DNA from: Lautropia sp. | GTDB lineage: Bacteria > Pseudomonadota > Gammaproteobacteria > Burkholderiales > Burkholderiaceae_E | Length of the DNA stretch: 52,805 nt | Assembly (NCBI GenBank): GCA_030532425.1 | Contig: JAUNLD010000014.1 | Span: 1 to 52,805, forward strand | Direction: 5' to 3' | In this document: positions 19,794 through 29,633 of the stretch, one piece after another | Layout of the letters: every line of letters starts with the position of its first letter | Numbering within the stretch: the stretch's first letter is position 1 | Position numbers and translations under genes: made by a program | The notes under the pieces: generated by a model | Told to the model about the DNA's origin: nothing | The model's database searches: none | Seen by the model: only the letters and a program-made list of their open reading frames with translations

Positions 19794-21701
19794 ATGACTG
19801 ACATGACCGACGTGATACCGGGCCCATTGGCAACGGTGTGGGTGCGCTTGCGGCGCCAATTGCCGCCGGTCTCACTGGCCGGGCTGCACCGGCAGGGGAG
19901 ACTGCATCTGGGCTGGGTGCAGCCGGGCAACGAGGCCGAGGCGGCCACTGTGCTGGCGCTGGCCAGCGATGCTGGCGTGCCGGTGATTTTTGGGGCGCTG
20001 CCGCGCTGGATGCGGGGGACAGGCGTGTCTGCCGCATCGCTGACCCCGCTGGCGGATGGCGTGCTGCTGCTGGGGTATGAGCGCCTCGATCAGATGGGGG
20101 GCTGCGATGTGCGTCGCCGCCTGGTGGAGGTGCAGCCGGGGGTGAGCCTGGCTGCGCTGAACCGCTTTTTGCGTCCCCATGGTCTGTGGGTGCCCGTGCA
20201 GGCTGCGGCCGCAGCCGGGCAGGGGCTGGGCCAGCTGTTGGGGCGAGACGTGGAGCTGGATGGCACCCCTGTGGCCAGTGCTGTTCCTGGTGTGTCGGTG
20301 GCCAGCGGGGGCGGAGGGCGTGCAACACCGGGGGCCGGGGGCTACAGCATGCCCGGCGTGCCCAGCCTGGTCGACGGCCTGCTGGGGGTGGATGCGGTGC
20401 TGGACGATGGCAGCCGCCAGCTGTTGGGGCCTTTCGGCGAGCGTTCGCCGATCCGCCTGGGGACTGGCCGGGCCGGGCAGCTGGTGTCGTCACTTTTTGA
20501 TATCGCTGCAGGGGTGCGGACCGAGATCGCCACGTGCTGGCCATGGGGCCGGCAGGCAGCAGGGGGCTATCGACTGGATGCTTTTCATCCGCGACCACAG
20601 CGTCCCTATACGGTCGATGGCAGCGTGAATCTGGCGCATCTGCTGGCGGGAGCAGGCGGGACATTGGCCTGGGCCGGGCGCTTGCACCTGAGGCTCTGGC
20701 GTCGGCCGTCATGCATGGGAGGGTTGTTGCTGGGCTTCGGCTCGGTGGCGGCGGCCTTGGCCGATCTGCCGCCGGCACTGGCACAGGCGCCCACCGCGCT
20801 GTACCTGCTGGATGGGGCGGCGTTGCAGGCGCTGCGGGCCTCCTCCTGTGCGGATGATCGGCGGCTGTGGCAGCGCCTGCTGCTCGTGGGGGGGCGTACG
20901 GGGGCTGAGCGGGCTGGCATGGAGGATACCGAACCGCGGGATTCCATGGTGAAGGGGCTGCCGCAGGCCGCCTGGCTGGTGCTGATGGCGGGTGACGATG
21001 AGGCGGGCATGCAGGCCCGCCTGCGTCGGCTGGCCCAGGTGGCGGGCGCCCGGGGGCCCGGCCCTCAGCCCGGCGTGACCCTGCTGGACGAGGCGTGGAC
21101 CGAGGGCAGCACAGCGGGCATGGGGCGGCCAGGCCGCATGGCAGGGGCGCCTGGGGAAGCGGTTCCTTGTGCCGGTGCAGGTGGTCCGGGAGGACGGGCG
21201 GCGGCCTGGCGGTACCTGCTGGGGGAGGTGCCGGCGGATGGTGGCTGGTCGTTGCTGCCGGGGCCAGACATGCCGGGTCTGTCGGCGGGGGGCGCCGGCG
21301 GGCCGATCGCTGTGGGCAGGGAGCCTGCTCTGTCCATGGCCTGGCAGCTGGCACGCTTGCGAGGATTGGCGCGCGGTGAGCCCCTGGGTCTGCCGCCGTT
21401 GGCACCCGCCACCCTGGCTGCCCAGGTAGCGGCCGTCGAGGAGATGCTGCACGCGCGGGGGATGCCACTGGCGTGGCGGGGGCGGCTGGATGCGGGCACC
21501 CTGCAGGTGCGCCTGCTGTCGGGCACGGGTACAGGCCATGGGAGCGATGCGGGCACGGGGCCGGGAGAGGCCGCGGCCCGGCAGTTGCTGGCGGCTCTGG
21601 CGCCAGTGCAGCAGGGCTACTGGATGCCCCCCCTGCAACAGGCTTTTGCGGACGTGCGCCGGGCATTCGATCCGAAGGGCGTGCTGGTGGCCGGTGCCTG
21701 A
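19794..21701 (+). CDS. divergent FAD-linked oxidase (GlcD/GlcE-like), substrate unknown
   Basis: A 635-residue protein that resembles FAD-binding type 4 (VAO/GlcD-GlcE) oxidoreductases in a stretched form. The PP-loop equivalent appears as VPVIFGALPRWMRGTGVS. It is followed by VEVQPGVSLAALNRFLRPHGLW, a VLDDGS strand near residue 203, and the C-terminal AFADVRRAFDPKGVLVAG, which matches the closing motif of the family. It is much longer than GlcE because of Gly/Pro/Ala-rich insertions, and the usual TIGG-type glycine motif is not clear. No glcD or glcF partner lies nearby. Ribosome-binding site weak; an ATG at 19803 is an alternative start. Confidence 0.62.
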   Translation: MTDMTDVIPGPLATVWVRLRRQLPPVSLAGLHRQGRLHLGWVQPGNEAEAATVLALASDAGVPVIFGALPRWMRGTGVSAASLTPLADGVLLLGYERLDQMGGCDVRRRLVEVQPGVSLAALNRFLRPHGLWVPVQAAAAAGQGLGQLLGRDVELDGTPVASAVPGVSVASGGGGRATPGAGGYSMPGVPSLVDGLLGVDAVLDDGSRQLLGPFGERSPIRLGTGRAGQLVSSLFDIAAGVRTEIATCWPWGRQAAGGYRLDAFHPRPQRPYTVDGSVNLAHLLAGAGGTLAWAGRLHLRLWRRPSCMGGLLLGFGSVAAALADLPPALAQAPTALYLLDGAALQALRASSCADDRRLWQRLLLVGGRTGAERAGMEDTEPRDSMVKGLPQAAWLVLMAGDDEAGMQARLRRLAQVAGARGPGPQPGVTLLDEAWTEGSTAGMGRPGRMAGAPGEAVPCAGAGGPGGRAAAWRYLLGEVPADGGWSLLPGPDMPGLSAGGAGGPIAVGREPALSMAWQLARLRGLARGEPLGLPPLAPATLAAQVAAVEEMLHARGMPLAWRGRLDAGTLQVRLLSGTGTGHGSDAGTGPGEAAARQLLAALAPVQQGYWMPPLQQAFADVRRAFDPKGVLVAGA

Positions 21702-21866
21702 TGTGGGCTAGGAACCGTCTCGGGTGGGCTCAGGTATATCGGTCACGAACCGTGCCGGCCCGGGCTCACGGCCGCCATGAAGCATCCTGCCAGCGGTGCC
21801 CGGGGTGGCCTGGGGCCCGGGAAGCGCCGGTGGGCTGCGGCCCGGCACGTACTGCCCTGACACGTG

Positions 21867-23291
21867 TCACGAAGGGGTTCGTTCCTGCGCAAGCCCCCGG
21901 GGGGATGCAGTGGGGCGGTCGTCGCGCAGTTGCCAGAAGATGGCGGCCGACGCGATGGTGAGCAGGCCGATGGCGATGAAGGCGGCGCGGAAGGCCGGCA
22001 GTGTGGCTTCGTGGCTGGGGCCATCGCCCAGCCAGGCGCTGAAGGCATGCAGCAGGGCCGAGGCGCAGGTGATGCCCAGGCTCATGCCCAGCATCTGCAC
22101 CATCGAGAACAGGCTGTTGCCGCTGGCGGCCAGCGTGGGCCCAAGATCCTTCAGTGTCACGGTGTTCATGGCCGTGAACTGGGTCGAGCTGATCGCCCCG
22201 AAGACGGCCAGTTGCAGGGTGCGCAGCCACAGGGGCTGATCGGCCGTCATCAGGGCAAAGCAGCCCACCATGATCCCCAGCAGCACGGTGTTGACGATCA
22301 GCACCCGTCGATAACCGTATTGCTGGATGATCGAGGTGATGGCGCGTTTGGCTGCCATGCTCGACAGGGTGACCGGCAGCAGCATCATGCCGGCCTCGGC
22401 CGGCGAGAAGCCCATCGCCAGTTGCAGCAGCAGCGGCATCAGGAAAGGGATGGCGCCCGAACCGATGCGGGCAAAGAGGTTGCCCAGCAGCCCGGTGCGA
22501 TAGCTGGCCACGCCAAAGAGGCTGGGCGGAAACAGGGGTGCGGGGCTGCGCAGTGCATGCAGCCAGTAGGCCGACAGGGCGGCCAGGCCCAGCACCATCA
22601 GCAGTGCCACCACGGTGCGGGCCCAGCCGGGGCTGTCCAGTGCCAGCGAGATGGCGATCATCGCCGAGACCAGCAGCGTATAACCCGCCAGGTCGAAGCG
22701 GACGGGGGATTCGGCGCGCAGGTTGGGCATCACGCGCAGGGTGATGAGCGCACCCGCCAGCCCCACCGGCAGGTTGATGAGAAAAATCCAGTGCCAGCTG
22801 GCCACTTCGACCAGCCAGCCGCCCATCGTCGGCCCGACCAGGGGGCCGACCAGGCCCGGGATGGCGACGAAGCTCATTGCCGACAGGAACTGTTCGCGCG
22901 GGAAGTGCTGCATGATCGTCAGACGGCCTACCGGCAGCAGCAGGGCACCGCCCGTGCCTTGCAGGATGCGGGCCAGTACCAGCTCGTCCAGTGTGCGGGC
23001 GGCAGCGCAGGCGGCCGAGCCCGCGGTGAACAGCACGATCGCCAGAAAGAAGATGTTGCGTGTGCCGAAGCGGTCGGACAGCCAGCCACTGGCGGGAATC
23101 AGCGCAGCCATCGTCAGCATGTAGGACACGACCACCGCCTGCATGCGCAGCGGGCTCTCGTTCAGGCTGGCGGCCATGCTGGGCAGGGCGGTGTTGACGA
23201 TGGTGCCATCCAGCGTCTGCATGAAGAAGCCGATGGCTACAAGCCAGAGCAGGACCCGGGGCGACGGGTCAGTGGCTGTCTGCGGGTTCAT
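21867..23291 (-). CDS. MFS multidrug exporter, DHA2 (EmrB/QacA, MdtD-like) family
   Basis: A 474-residue inner-membrane transporter with about 14 hydrophobic segments, likely a proton-driven drug or metabolite exporter. Motifs include FFMQTLDGTIVNTALPSMA in the first helix, the loop GWLSDRFGTRNIF (motif A), LARILQGTGGALLLPVGRLTI and the motif C-like AIPGLVGPLVGPTMGGWLVE. Length and pattern match E. coli MdtD. The start at 23291 matches the family; a longer open frame to 23756 is Pro-rich and unsupported. No membrane-fusion partner is adjacent. It converges with the oxidase gene. Confidence 0.88.
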   Translation of the reverse strand: MNPQTATDPSPRVLLWLVAIGFFMQTLDGTIVNTALPSMAASLNESPLRMQAVVVSYMLTMAALIPASGWLSDRFGTRNIFFLAIVLFTAGSAACAAARTLDELVLARILQGTGGALLLPVGRLTIMQHFPREQFLSAMSFVAIPGLVGPLVGPTMGGWLVEVASWHWIFLINLPVGLAGALITLRVMPNLRAESPVRFDLAGYTLLVSAMIAISLALDSPGWARTVVALLMVLGLAALSAYWLHALRSPAPLFPPSLFGVASYRTGLLGNLFARIGSGAIPFLMPLLLQLAMGFSPAEAGMMLLPVTLSSMAAKRAITSIIQQYGYRRVLIVNTVLLGIMVGCFALMTADQPLWLRTLQLAVFGAISSTQFTAMNTVTLKDLGPTLAASGNSLFSMVQMLGMSLGITCASALLHAFSAWLGDGPSHEATLPAFRAAFIAIGLLTIASAAIFWQLRDDRPTASPRGLAQERTPS

Positions 23292-23726
23292 GGGGGACAA
23301 AAGGTCGATGATGCCAAAGATGCTGGCACGGCAGGGCCAAGGCAGGGTGAGGCAAGGGGGTGGCCCGGCCGGCGACCCGGGCAGCCCGTTATTGAATGAT
23401 GCCCGCCGGCACCTGTGCGCCCCGGTGGGACCGGTGTCGGGTTTGCGGCGAGGAACGGTCACGGGGTGTTGCAGCAGCGGGGCGGCGGCCGGATGGCGGG
23501 GAACGGAGGGGCGGGGCTTTCGCAGGGGCTGGCTCTGTCGTAGGATGAGCCTGGGCGGTGCGCAGACCCCGTCCCACGGCGGCAACGACCGCCGTGCGGA
23601 TGTGTTCAGCGTGTTCCCGCGCCTGCCCGCCGGCTGTGGAGGGCATGGCACCGGCCCCGCTGGGGGCGCACCTGCCAGGACCGACCCTGCCTGGGTCGGG
23701 CGAGGCAGCTTTCTTGATAGGAAGGA
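23292..23726. other. divergent intergenic region MFS exporter / RNase
   Basis: These 435 bp are very GC-rich and hold no believable gene. The only structure noted is a perfect 7-bp dyad, CCGACCC (23681-23687) and GGGTCGG (23693-23699) with a 5-nt loop, 27 nt before the RNase start codon. It could be an operator or an mRNA hairpin close to the ribosome-binding site. Confidence 0.4.
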
Positions 23727-24305
23727 ATGATGCAGGGCCGAGGTGGATGGCAGCAACAGGTGGTGGGGGTGTTCTCGGGCGTGCTGGGGCAGCGCTGGGG
23801 GCGGGTGATCGGCGTGCTGGCCGTGGTGCTGGTGGGGGGCTGGCTGGGCCTCTTCCCGACGCCTGACTCCGGGGCGCCCGGCATGCAGGCCGGTTCGGCC
23901 GCGCCGGCGGTGCAGCAGGGGCAGGACAGCCGACGGGAGGGGGCGTCAACAGCTCCGGCCACTGCATCGGCATCGGCCCGGCCGGCTTCGTCTTCTGCCG
24001 CGTCCGCATCGGGCCTGGCCGAGATCCGGGTGCAGGATCTGCCGCCCGAAGCGCGCCACACCCTGGCGCTCATCCAGAAGGGCGGACCCTATCCCTACGA
24101 GAAAGATGGCACGGTTTTTGGCAATCGTGAAGGTGTGTTGCCACGACAGCGCCGGGGCTACTACACTGAATACACCGTGCAGACGCCCCGTGTTCGTCAT
24201 CGCGGCGCCCGCCGCATCGTGGCTGGTGGGCAGGCAGGGCAGTACACCGAGTTCTACTACACGGACGATCACTATCAGTCTTTCCGACGAATCAGGATGC
24301 CATGA
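23727..24305 (+). CDS. guanyl-specific ribonuclease (N1/T1, RNase Sa-like), exported or membrane-anchored
   Basis: Expected to cut RNA after guanosine. The C-terminal 95 residues of this 192-residue protein match the microbial RNase family: GYYTEYTVQTP with the catalytic Glu148, RHRGARRIVAGG with the catalytic Arg, and YYTDDHYQSF with the catalytic His182. The N-terminus has a basic patch and one hydrophobic segment (VIGVLAVVLVGGWLGLF), followed by an Ala/Ser-rich linker, indicating a signal or anchor. The start may be 23727 or the adjacent ATG at 23730; AGGAAGGA precedes both. The barstar gene overlaps it by 4 nt. Confidence 0.88.
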   Translation: MMQGRGGWQQQVVGVFSGVLGQRWGRVIGVLAVVLVGGWLGLFPTPDSGAPGMQAGSAAPAVQQGQDSRREGASTAPATASASARPASSSAASASGLAEIRVQDLPPEARHTLALIQKGGPYPYEKDGTVFGNREGVLPRQRRGYYTEYTVQTPRVRHRGARRIVAGGQAGQYTEFYYTDDHYQSFRRIRMP

Positions 24306-24721
24306 GTGCACTGTCCAATATCCCCCGGCATGCCGTCCTGCCCCTGAGCGCCTATGACAAGAACGGTCTGGCGCGTGCGGCATTGCAGACCGATCAGGTG
24401 CTGTTCGATTGTGATTGCAGCCAGGCTGATGACAAGGTCGCCGTGCTGGAAGTGCTGGGCCGGGGGCTGGGCCTGCCGGATTTCTATGGCCGCAACCTGG
24501 ATGCGCTCTATGATTGCCTGACGGACCTGAAGCCTTCGCCGGATGCCGACAAGCCCGGTTTCGTGCTGCTGATCGAAAACCTGCCCGACCCCGCCCACTT
24601 TTCCAGGGATGACCGCGACGCCCTGCTGGACGTCTTCCGCGATGCAGCCGATCATTTCTACGACCACGACATGGCGTTCCGGGTGTTCTACTCGGTGCGC
24701 AAGCCACCCGAAGCGGCGTGA
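24302..24721 (+). CDS. barstar-family ribonuclease inhibitor
   Basis: A 139-residue protein with the barstar fold signature: an acidic strand (VLFDCDCSQADDK), then LGRGLGLPDFYGRNLDALYDCLTDL, and the downstream VLLIENLPDPAHF. The helix with GRNLDALYDCL corresponds to the barstar helix that blocks the nuclease active site. It begins within the stop of the RNase gene (ATGA), so inhibitor and enzyme are translationally coupled. It is cytosolic (no signal) and should protect the cell from unexported enzyme. Slightly longer than classical barstar (about 90 residues). Confidence 0.9.
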   Translation: MSALSNIPRHAVLPLSAYDKNGLARAALQTDQVLFDCDCSQADDKVAVLEVLGRGLGLPDFYGRNLDALYDCLTDLKPSPDADKPGFVLLIENLPDPAHFSRDDRDALLDVFRDAADHFYDHDMAFRVFYSVRKPPEAA

Positions 24722-24777
24722 CCGAAACCTGAAGGGCTGGGCGGTCTGACTGAAGCGGGTGTGACGGGTGCGGGTCG

Positions 24778-24797
24778 GCCGGCGTGGGCCAGCCGGC
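24778..24797. terminator. possible bidirectional terminator between barstar and rsmE
   Basis: GCCGGC at 24778-24783 and 24792-24797 can form a 6-bp stem with an 8-nt loop between two convergent genes. No T-run follows on either strand. Confidence 0.25.
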
Positions 24798-24802
24798 GGG
24801 CA

Positions 24803-25660
24803 TCAGGCCGACGGACCGGTCGAGGCCGTCTCGTTGTCCAGATCAGCCTCGTCGCCCAGATCCCCCAGCGTTGCCTGCAGCACTGTCAGCCCGACCAGGC
24901 CGGCGGTCTCGGTGCGCAGCACCCGCGGCCCCAGCAGGGCCGGTGTCCAGCCGCGGGCCTGCGCCTGGGCCAGCTCTTCGGGGGCCAGCCCGGCTTCTGG
25001 TCCGCACAGCAGCCAGGCCGCGGTGGTGCCGCCACTGGCTGCGTGCGCCCGGTTCACCAGCGAATGCGGTGCCTCGGGGCTGAGCACCCAGCGCTGCTCG
25101 TGCGCCTCCGGGGGCGGCAGTGCATCCAGCCAGGCACGCAGCGGCTGCGCAGCCGACACCTCGGGCAGGCGATTGCGGCCACACTGCATGGCGGCCGCCA
25201 CCACCAGCCGCTGCCAGTGTTGCAGCCGACGCTCGGCCCGGCTGGCATCCAGCTTCACCACGCTTCGGGCCGACAGCAGCGGCACGATCCGGCTCACGCC
25301 CAGCTCCACCGCCTTCTCGATCGTCCAGTCCATCTTCTCGGCACTGCTCAGGCACTGCGCCAGCACCAGCGCCACGCGCGGGGCCGGTTCGGCCGGCAGG
25401 CGGGCCAGCAGCCGGACCGTGGCCGGGCGGGTGCTGGCGATCTCGGCCCGGCAGGCCAGCCCCTGGCCATCGAAGACCTCGACCTCGTCACCGGACTGCC
25501 GACGCAGCACCCGCAGCAGGTGGTGGGCGGCCGGCTCGTCCAGGGGCAGCGGGGCCACCGAGGCGGGCAGGGCGTCGGGATGAAGGCGTTCGGCCAGGCT
25601 GGGCAGATGGATGCGGGGGATCACGGTGGGGCCTGAATGAGGAACAGGGGTGGGCAGCAT
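24803..25660 (-). CDS. rsmE: 16S rRNA m3U1498 methyltransferase RsmE
   Basis: Expected to methylate N3 of U1498 in 16S rRNA using S-adenosylmethionine. The 285-residue SPOUT-class protein contains HHLLRVLRRQSGDEVEVFDG in the N-terminal PUA-like domain, KMDWTIEKAVELGVSRIVPLLSARSV, then CGRNRLPEV. The knot residues appear as LLCGPEAGLAPEE and GPRVLRTETAG. The ATG at 25660 gives a 12-residue lead; a GTG at 25624 (VIPRIHLPS) would match the E. coli start better but lacks a clear ribosome-binding site. Confidence 0.92.
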   Translation of the reverse strand: MLPTPVPHSGPTVIPRIHLPSLAERLHPDALPASVAPLPLDEPAAHHLLRVLRRQSGDEVEVFDGQGLACRAEIASTRPATVRLLARLPAEPAPRVALVLAQCLSSAEKMDWTIEKAVELGVSRIVPLLSARSVVKLDASRAERRLQHWQRLVVAAAMQCGRNRLPEVSAAQPLRAWLDALPPPEAHEQRWVLSPEAPHSLVNRAHAASGGTTAAWLLCGPEAGLAPEELAQAQARGWTPALLGPRVLRTETAGLVGLTVLQATLGDLGDEADLDNETASTGPSA

Positions 25661-26074
25661 ACCTTGCCGTCAGGGCAGTGGCAAAGCGTCGGATCAGGGG
25701 CAAAGTGCCGGGGCAGGGGCACGGGCAGGGCGTCAGGGCACGGGCCGTCCGGGTGGGCCGGGGGAGGAAGCGCGTGACCGTGGCGACGGGGCGGCCGCAA
25801 GGCGGCTGCCACACGGCGCGGACACCCTGCCTGGCACGGCCTGCCATCACGCCGGGCTATCGTTGTCATGGTGACAGTGAATCGTTGCCGGCCTCATCAT
25901 GGAGGCATGCAGACGGGGCGCCACGGGGCTGCCAGAATCCCGTCAGGCCTGAAGGAGATTGGGTGCAGGAAATGAAAATTGCTGTTACATTCGGGTCCAG
26001 TATACTTGTCTGAAGGTACTGGGGGGCGTGCACGGCGCGCCCGTTGACCAACATTCCTCATCCTTCTTTCAACC
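25661..26074. other. divergent region rsmE / tkt
   Basis: These 414 bp carry GGGCA-type short repeats near 25695-25745 and the tkt promoter at the right end. No gene seen. Confidence 0.4.
25979..26006 (+). promoter_or_regulatory. probable promoter of tkt-gap
   Basis: TTGCTG (25979-25984) and TATACT (26001-26006), 16 nt apart, lie 68 nt before the tkt ATG in a locally AT-rich stretch. Good match to sigma-70 elements. Confidence 0.55.
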
Positions 26075-28261
26075 ATGACCGACCATCCGTTGCCGAACGA
26101 ACCCATGTCCAACGCCGAGCTGGATTTTTCGCCTGATGGGCAGGGGGATGCGTCATCCGGGGCAACAGACGGGATGGTGGTCGAGAGCTTCGTCAGCAGT
26201 GGCTGGCCGGCCTTTCCGTCGCCCGAAACCGCGCGCCGCATGGCCGATGCGATCCGGGTGCTGTCGATGGATGCCGTCGAGAAGGCGCGTTCCGGTCACC
26301 CCGGCATGCCGATGGGCATGGCCGACATCGCCGTCGCTCTGTGGGGGGCGCATCTCAAGCACAGTCCCGCGCACCCGGGCTGGTTCGACCGTGACCGTTT
26401 CGTGCTCTCCAACGGCCATGGCTCGATGCTGCTGTATTCGCTGCTGCATCTGACCGGTTACGATCTCTCGATCGATGACATCAGGAATTTCCGCCAGCTG
26501 CACGCCAGGACACCGGGCCACCCCGAGAATGGTGTGACGCCGGGTGTCGAGACCACCACCGGCCCGCTGGGTCAGGGCATCGCCAATGCCGTCGGCATGG
26601 CGCTGGCCGAGAAACTGCTGGCTGGCGAGTTCAACCGCCCCGGCCACGACATCGTCAACCACTTCACCTGGGCCTTCGTGGGCGACGGCTGCCTGATGGA
26701 AGGCATTTCGCACGAGGTCTGCTCGCTGGCGGGCGTGCTGCAGCTGGCCAAGCTGGTCGTGGTGTACGACGACAACGGCATCTCGATCGATGGCCAGGTG
26801 CAGGACTGGTATCGTGACGACACCGTGGCGCGTTTCCAGGCCTACGGCTGGAACGTCATCGATGGCATCGATGGCCATGATGCCTGGGCCGTCGGCCAGG
26901 CACTGCAACAGGCGCGCGAATGGGGCGAATCCGGCCGGCTGGCCGACGGCGGGCGCCGCTTTGCACCGACGCTGATCGTCTGCAAGACCGTGATCGGCAA
27001 GGGCTCGCCCAATCGCGCCGGTACGGCCAAATCGCATGGCGAGGCCTTCGGACCCGATGAGATCGCCGCCACCCGCAAGGCCCTGAACTGGTCGCTGCCG
27101 CCCTTCGAGATCCCGGCCGAACTGTATGCTGCCTGGGATGCCACCCAGGTGGGGGCCGAGCGCCATGCCCGCTGGGAAGACGCCTTTGCCGCTTACGAGG
27201 CCGAGTATCCGGCCGAGGCCGCCGAGCTGGAGCGCCGGATGCGTGGGGTGCTGCCGGCCGACTGGGAGGACATCGTCGACAACATGGTGTCCGACATGGT
27301 CGTGCAGGGCGAAAGCATTGCCAGCCGTGCGGCCTCGCAGCGCGCGCTCAATTATCTGGGGCCCGCCCTGCCGGAGCTGATCGGCGGTTCGGCCGACCTC
27401 ACCGGCAGCAACCTGACGGCGTGGAAGGGTGTCGAGGCACTGCGCCCGTCCGGCGAGGAGGAGGGGGCCTTCAATGGTGGCCGGCACATCAACTATGGCG
27501 TGCGCGAGTTCGGCATGGCCGCGATCATGAACGGCCTGGCGCTGCATGGCGGCTTCATTCCCTATGGCGGCACCTTCATGGTGTTCTCGGACTATGCCCG
27601 CAATGCCCTGCGCATGGCGGCGCTGTGCAGGCAGCGGGTCATCCATGTGCTGACGCACGATTCCATCGGCCTGGGCGAGGATGGCCCTACCCACCAGCCG
27701 GTCGAGCATGCCGCCGCGTTGCGCCTGATCCCGAACATGGATGTCTGGCGTCCGGCCGACACGGTGGAGACGGCGATTGCCTGGCAGGCCGCCATCGAGA
27801 ACGAGGAACGCCCGACCTGCCTGCTGCTGTCGCGTCAGGGCCTGCCCTTCATCGAGCGTGAGGTGGTCGATGCCGATGCGATCCGGCGCGGTGCCTATCT
27901 GGTGCACGCCCCGCGTGCCGCCAAGGCGATCCTGATCGCCACCGGCTCGGAAGTTTCGCTGGCGCTGGCGGCTGCGCGGCTGCTGGCCGAAGAGGGCATC
28001 CGTGTGCGGGTGGTGTCGATGCCGTCGACCACCACCTTCGATCAGCAGGACATGGTTTACAAACGTCGTCTGCTGCCAGACGATCTTCCACGCATTGCCG
28101 TGGAAGCCGGTGTCACCGATTTCTGGTGGAAGTATCGCCCGGAAGCGGTGGTGGGGATCGACCGCTTCGGTGAGTCAGCACCTGCATCGGTTCTCAACCA
28201 GCACTTCGGCATGACGGCAGAGAACATCGCTGCCACCGTCCGGCAGGTGCTGGCGATCTGA
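26075..28261 (+). CDS. tkt: transketolase
   Basis: Transfers two-carbon ketol units between sugar phosphates with thiamine diphosphate, linking the pentose phosphate pathway to glycolysis. The 728-residue protein has [43 protein letters not shown], the cofactor motif [13 protein letters not shown] through [12 protein letters not shown], and the C-terminal [19 protein letters not shown]. About 45 residues at the N-terminus have no counterpart in E. coli TktA; an ATG at 26105 would shorten this. First gene of tkt-gap, 31 nt before gap. Confidence 0.96.
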   Translation: MTDHPLPNEPMSNAELDFSPDGQGDASSGATDGMVVESFVSSGWPAFPSPETARRMADAIRVLSMDAVEKARSGHPGMPMGMADIAVALWGAHLKHSPAHPGWFDRDRFVLSNGHGSMLLYSLLHLTGYDLSIDDIRNFRQLHARTPGHPENGVTPGVETTTGPLGQGIANAVGMALAEKLLAGEFNRPGHDIVNHFTWAFVGDGCLMEGISHEVCSLAGVLQLAKLVVVYDDNGISIDGQVQDWYRDDTVARFQAYGWNVIDGIDGHDAWAVGQALQQAREWGESGRLADGGRRFAPTLIVCKTVIGKGSPNRAGTAKSHGEAFGPDEIAATRKALNWSLPPFEIPAELYAAWDATQVGAERHARWEDAFAAYEAEYPAEAAELERRMRGVLPADWEDIVDNMVSDMVVQGESIASRAASQRALNYLGPALPELIGGSADLTGSNLTAWKGVEALRPSGEEEGAFNGGRHINYGVREFGMAAIMNGLALHGGFIPYGGTFMVFSDYARNALRMAALCRQRVIHVLTHDSIGLGEDGPTHQPVEHAAALRLIPNMDVWRPADTVETAIAWQAAIENEERPTCLLLSRQGLPFIEREVVDADAIRRGAYLVHAPRAAKAILIATGSEVSLALAAARLLAEEGIRVRVVSMPSTTTFDQQDMVYKRRLLPDDLPRIAVEAGVTDFWWKYRPEAVVGIDRFGESAPASVLNQHFGMTAENIAATVRQVLAI

Positions 28262-28292
28262 TCCTTCAACGATCATTCAGAGGAAGAAAGAA

Positions 28293-29306
28293 ATGACAAT
28301 TCGCGTTGCAATCAATGGTTATGGCCGGATCGGTCGGAACGTACTGCGGGCGCACTACGAAGGTGGCAAGAAGCACGACATCGAGATTGTTGCCATCAAC
28401 GATCTGGGCAAGCCGGAAACCAATGCCCACCTGACCCGCTACGACACCGCCCACGGCAAGTTCAATGGGGATGTCAAGGTCGACGGCGATTTCATGGTCG
28501 TCAATGGTGACCGCATCAAGGTGCTGGCCGAGCGTGACCCCGCCAAGCTTCCCTGGAAGGATCTGAACGTCGACGTCGTGCTGGAGTGCACCGGTCTGTT
28601 CACCACCAAGGAAAAGGCCGGTGCCCACCTGGCCGGCGGTGCCAAGAAGGTGATCATCTCGGCACCGGGTGGCAAGGATGTCGATGCCACCGTCGTCTAT
28701 GGCGTCAACCAGGGCGTGCTGAAGGCCTCGGACACCGTCATCTCCAACGCCTCGTGCACCACCAACTGCCTGGCCCCGCTGGTCAAGCCGCTGCACGAGA
28801 AGATTGGTGTGCTCAATGGCCTGATGACGACCATCCATGCCTACACCAACGACCAGGTGCTGACCGACGTCTATCACTCCGACCTGCGTCGCGCCCGTTC
28901 GGCCACCCAGTCGATGATCCCGACCAAGACCGGTGCCGCGGCAGCCGTCGGCCTGGTGCTGCCCGAGCTGAATGGCAAGCTGGACGGCTTTGCCGTGCGC
29001 GTGCCGACCATCAACGTGTCGCTGGTCGACCTGTCGTTCATCGCTGCCCGCGACACCACGGTCGAGGAAGTCAACCAGATCCTGAAGGCTGCCTCGGAAA
29101 GCAAGGAACTGAAAGGCATCCTCGACTACAACGATCAGCCGCTGGTGTCGATCGACTTCAACCACAACCCGGCTTCCTCCACCTTCGACTCGACCCTGAC
29201 CAAGGTGTCGGGCCGTCTGGTGAAGGTGTCCAGCTGGTACGACAACGAGTGGGGCTTCTCCAACCGGATGCTCGACACCACCGTTGCCCTGATGAACGCC
29301 AAGTAA
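28293..29306 (+). CDS. gap: glyceraldehyde-3-phosphate dehydrogenase, type I
   Basis: Oxidises and phosphorylates glyceraldehyde 3-phosphate to 1,3-bisphosphoglycerate with NAD+. The 337-residue protein starts [19 protein letters not shown] (Rossmann fold), has the active-site Cys in [13 protein letters not shown], then [14 protein letters not shown] and a C-terminal [14 protein letters not shown]. Full length. AGAGGAAGAAAG precedes the ATG. It lies 31 nt after tkt, indicating one transcript. Substrate arrives from DHAP made by the tetronate operon and from aldolase. Confidence 0.97.
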   Translation: MTIRVAINGYGRIGRNVLRAHYEGGKKHDIEIVAINDLGKPETNAHLTRYDTAHGKFNGDVKVDGDFMVVNGDRIKVLAERDPAKLPWKDLNVDVVLECTGLFTTKEKAGAHLAGGAKKVIISAPGGKDVDATVVYGVNQGVLKASDTVISNASCTTNCLAPLVKPLHEKIGVLNGLMTTIHAYTNDQVLTDVYHSDLRRARSATQSMIPTKTGAAAAVGLVLPELNGKLDGFAVRVPTINVSLVDLSFIAARDTTVEEVNQILKAASESKELKGILDYNDQPLVSIDFNHNPASSTFDSTLTKVSGRLVKVSSWYDNEWGFSNRMLDTTVALMNAK

Positions 29307-29633
29307 TCAGGCAGAACGGGGTCAGCCCGCACAGTCCGTCCTGGCCCACCGGGGCGGGCTGTGCCGGGCGGGAATCCGACCCCCGCCGATGCCGGATGAC
29401 GGCCACCTGAGCGGGTGGCTGGCCCGGCATCCCTGCAAGACAACAGGGCCGCATGAATGGGTGTGTTGTCTTTGAGCGTGTCACCAAGTTATTCGCTCCA
29501 GCGGCCGTTGCTGGCGTTCTGCTCCTGTTGCTGATGCGTGGCAGGTGCCGGAATTCCGGGCCGCTTTTGTTTTGTGCATGATTCCGGTGGTTTGGTGGCC
29601 AACTGGTTGCCAGGCCGCCACCTGGAGGTTCTG
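29307..29633 (+). other. gap-pgk intergenic region
   Basis: These 327 bp contain an imperfect dyad (GCCCGCACAG near 29325 and CTGTGCCGGGC near 29359) that could be a terminator or attenuator after gap. No convincing promoter for pgk and no gene were found. Confidence 0.35.

Noticed and set aside
29466..29494. A possible promoter before pgk starting at TTGTCT
   Set aside because: The hexamer at the required spacing (TTATTC) does not resemble a -10 box.
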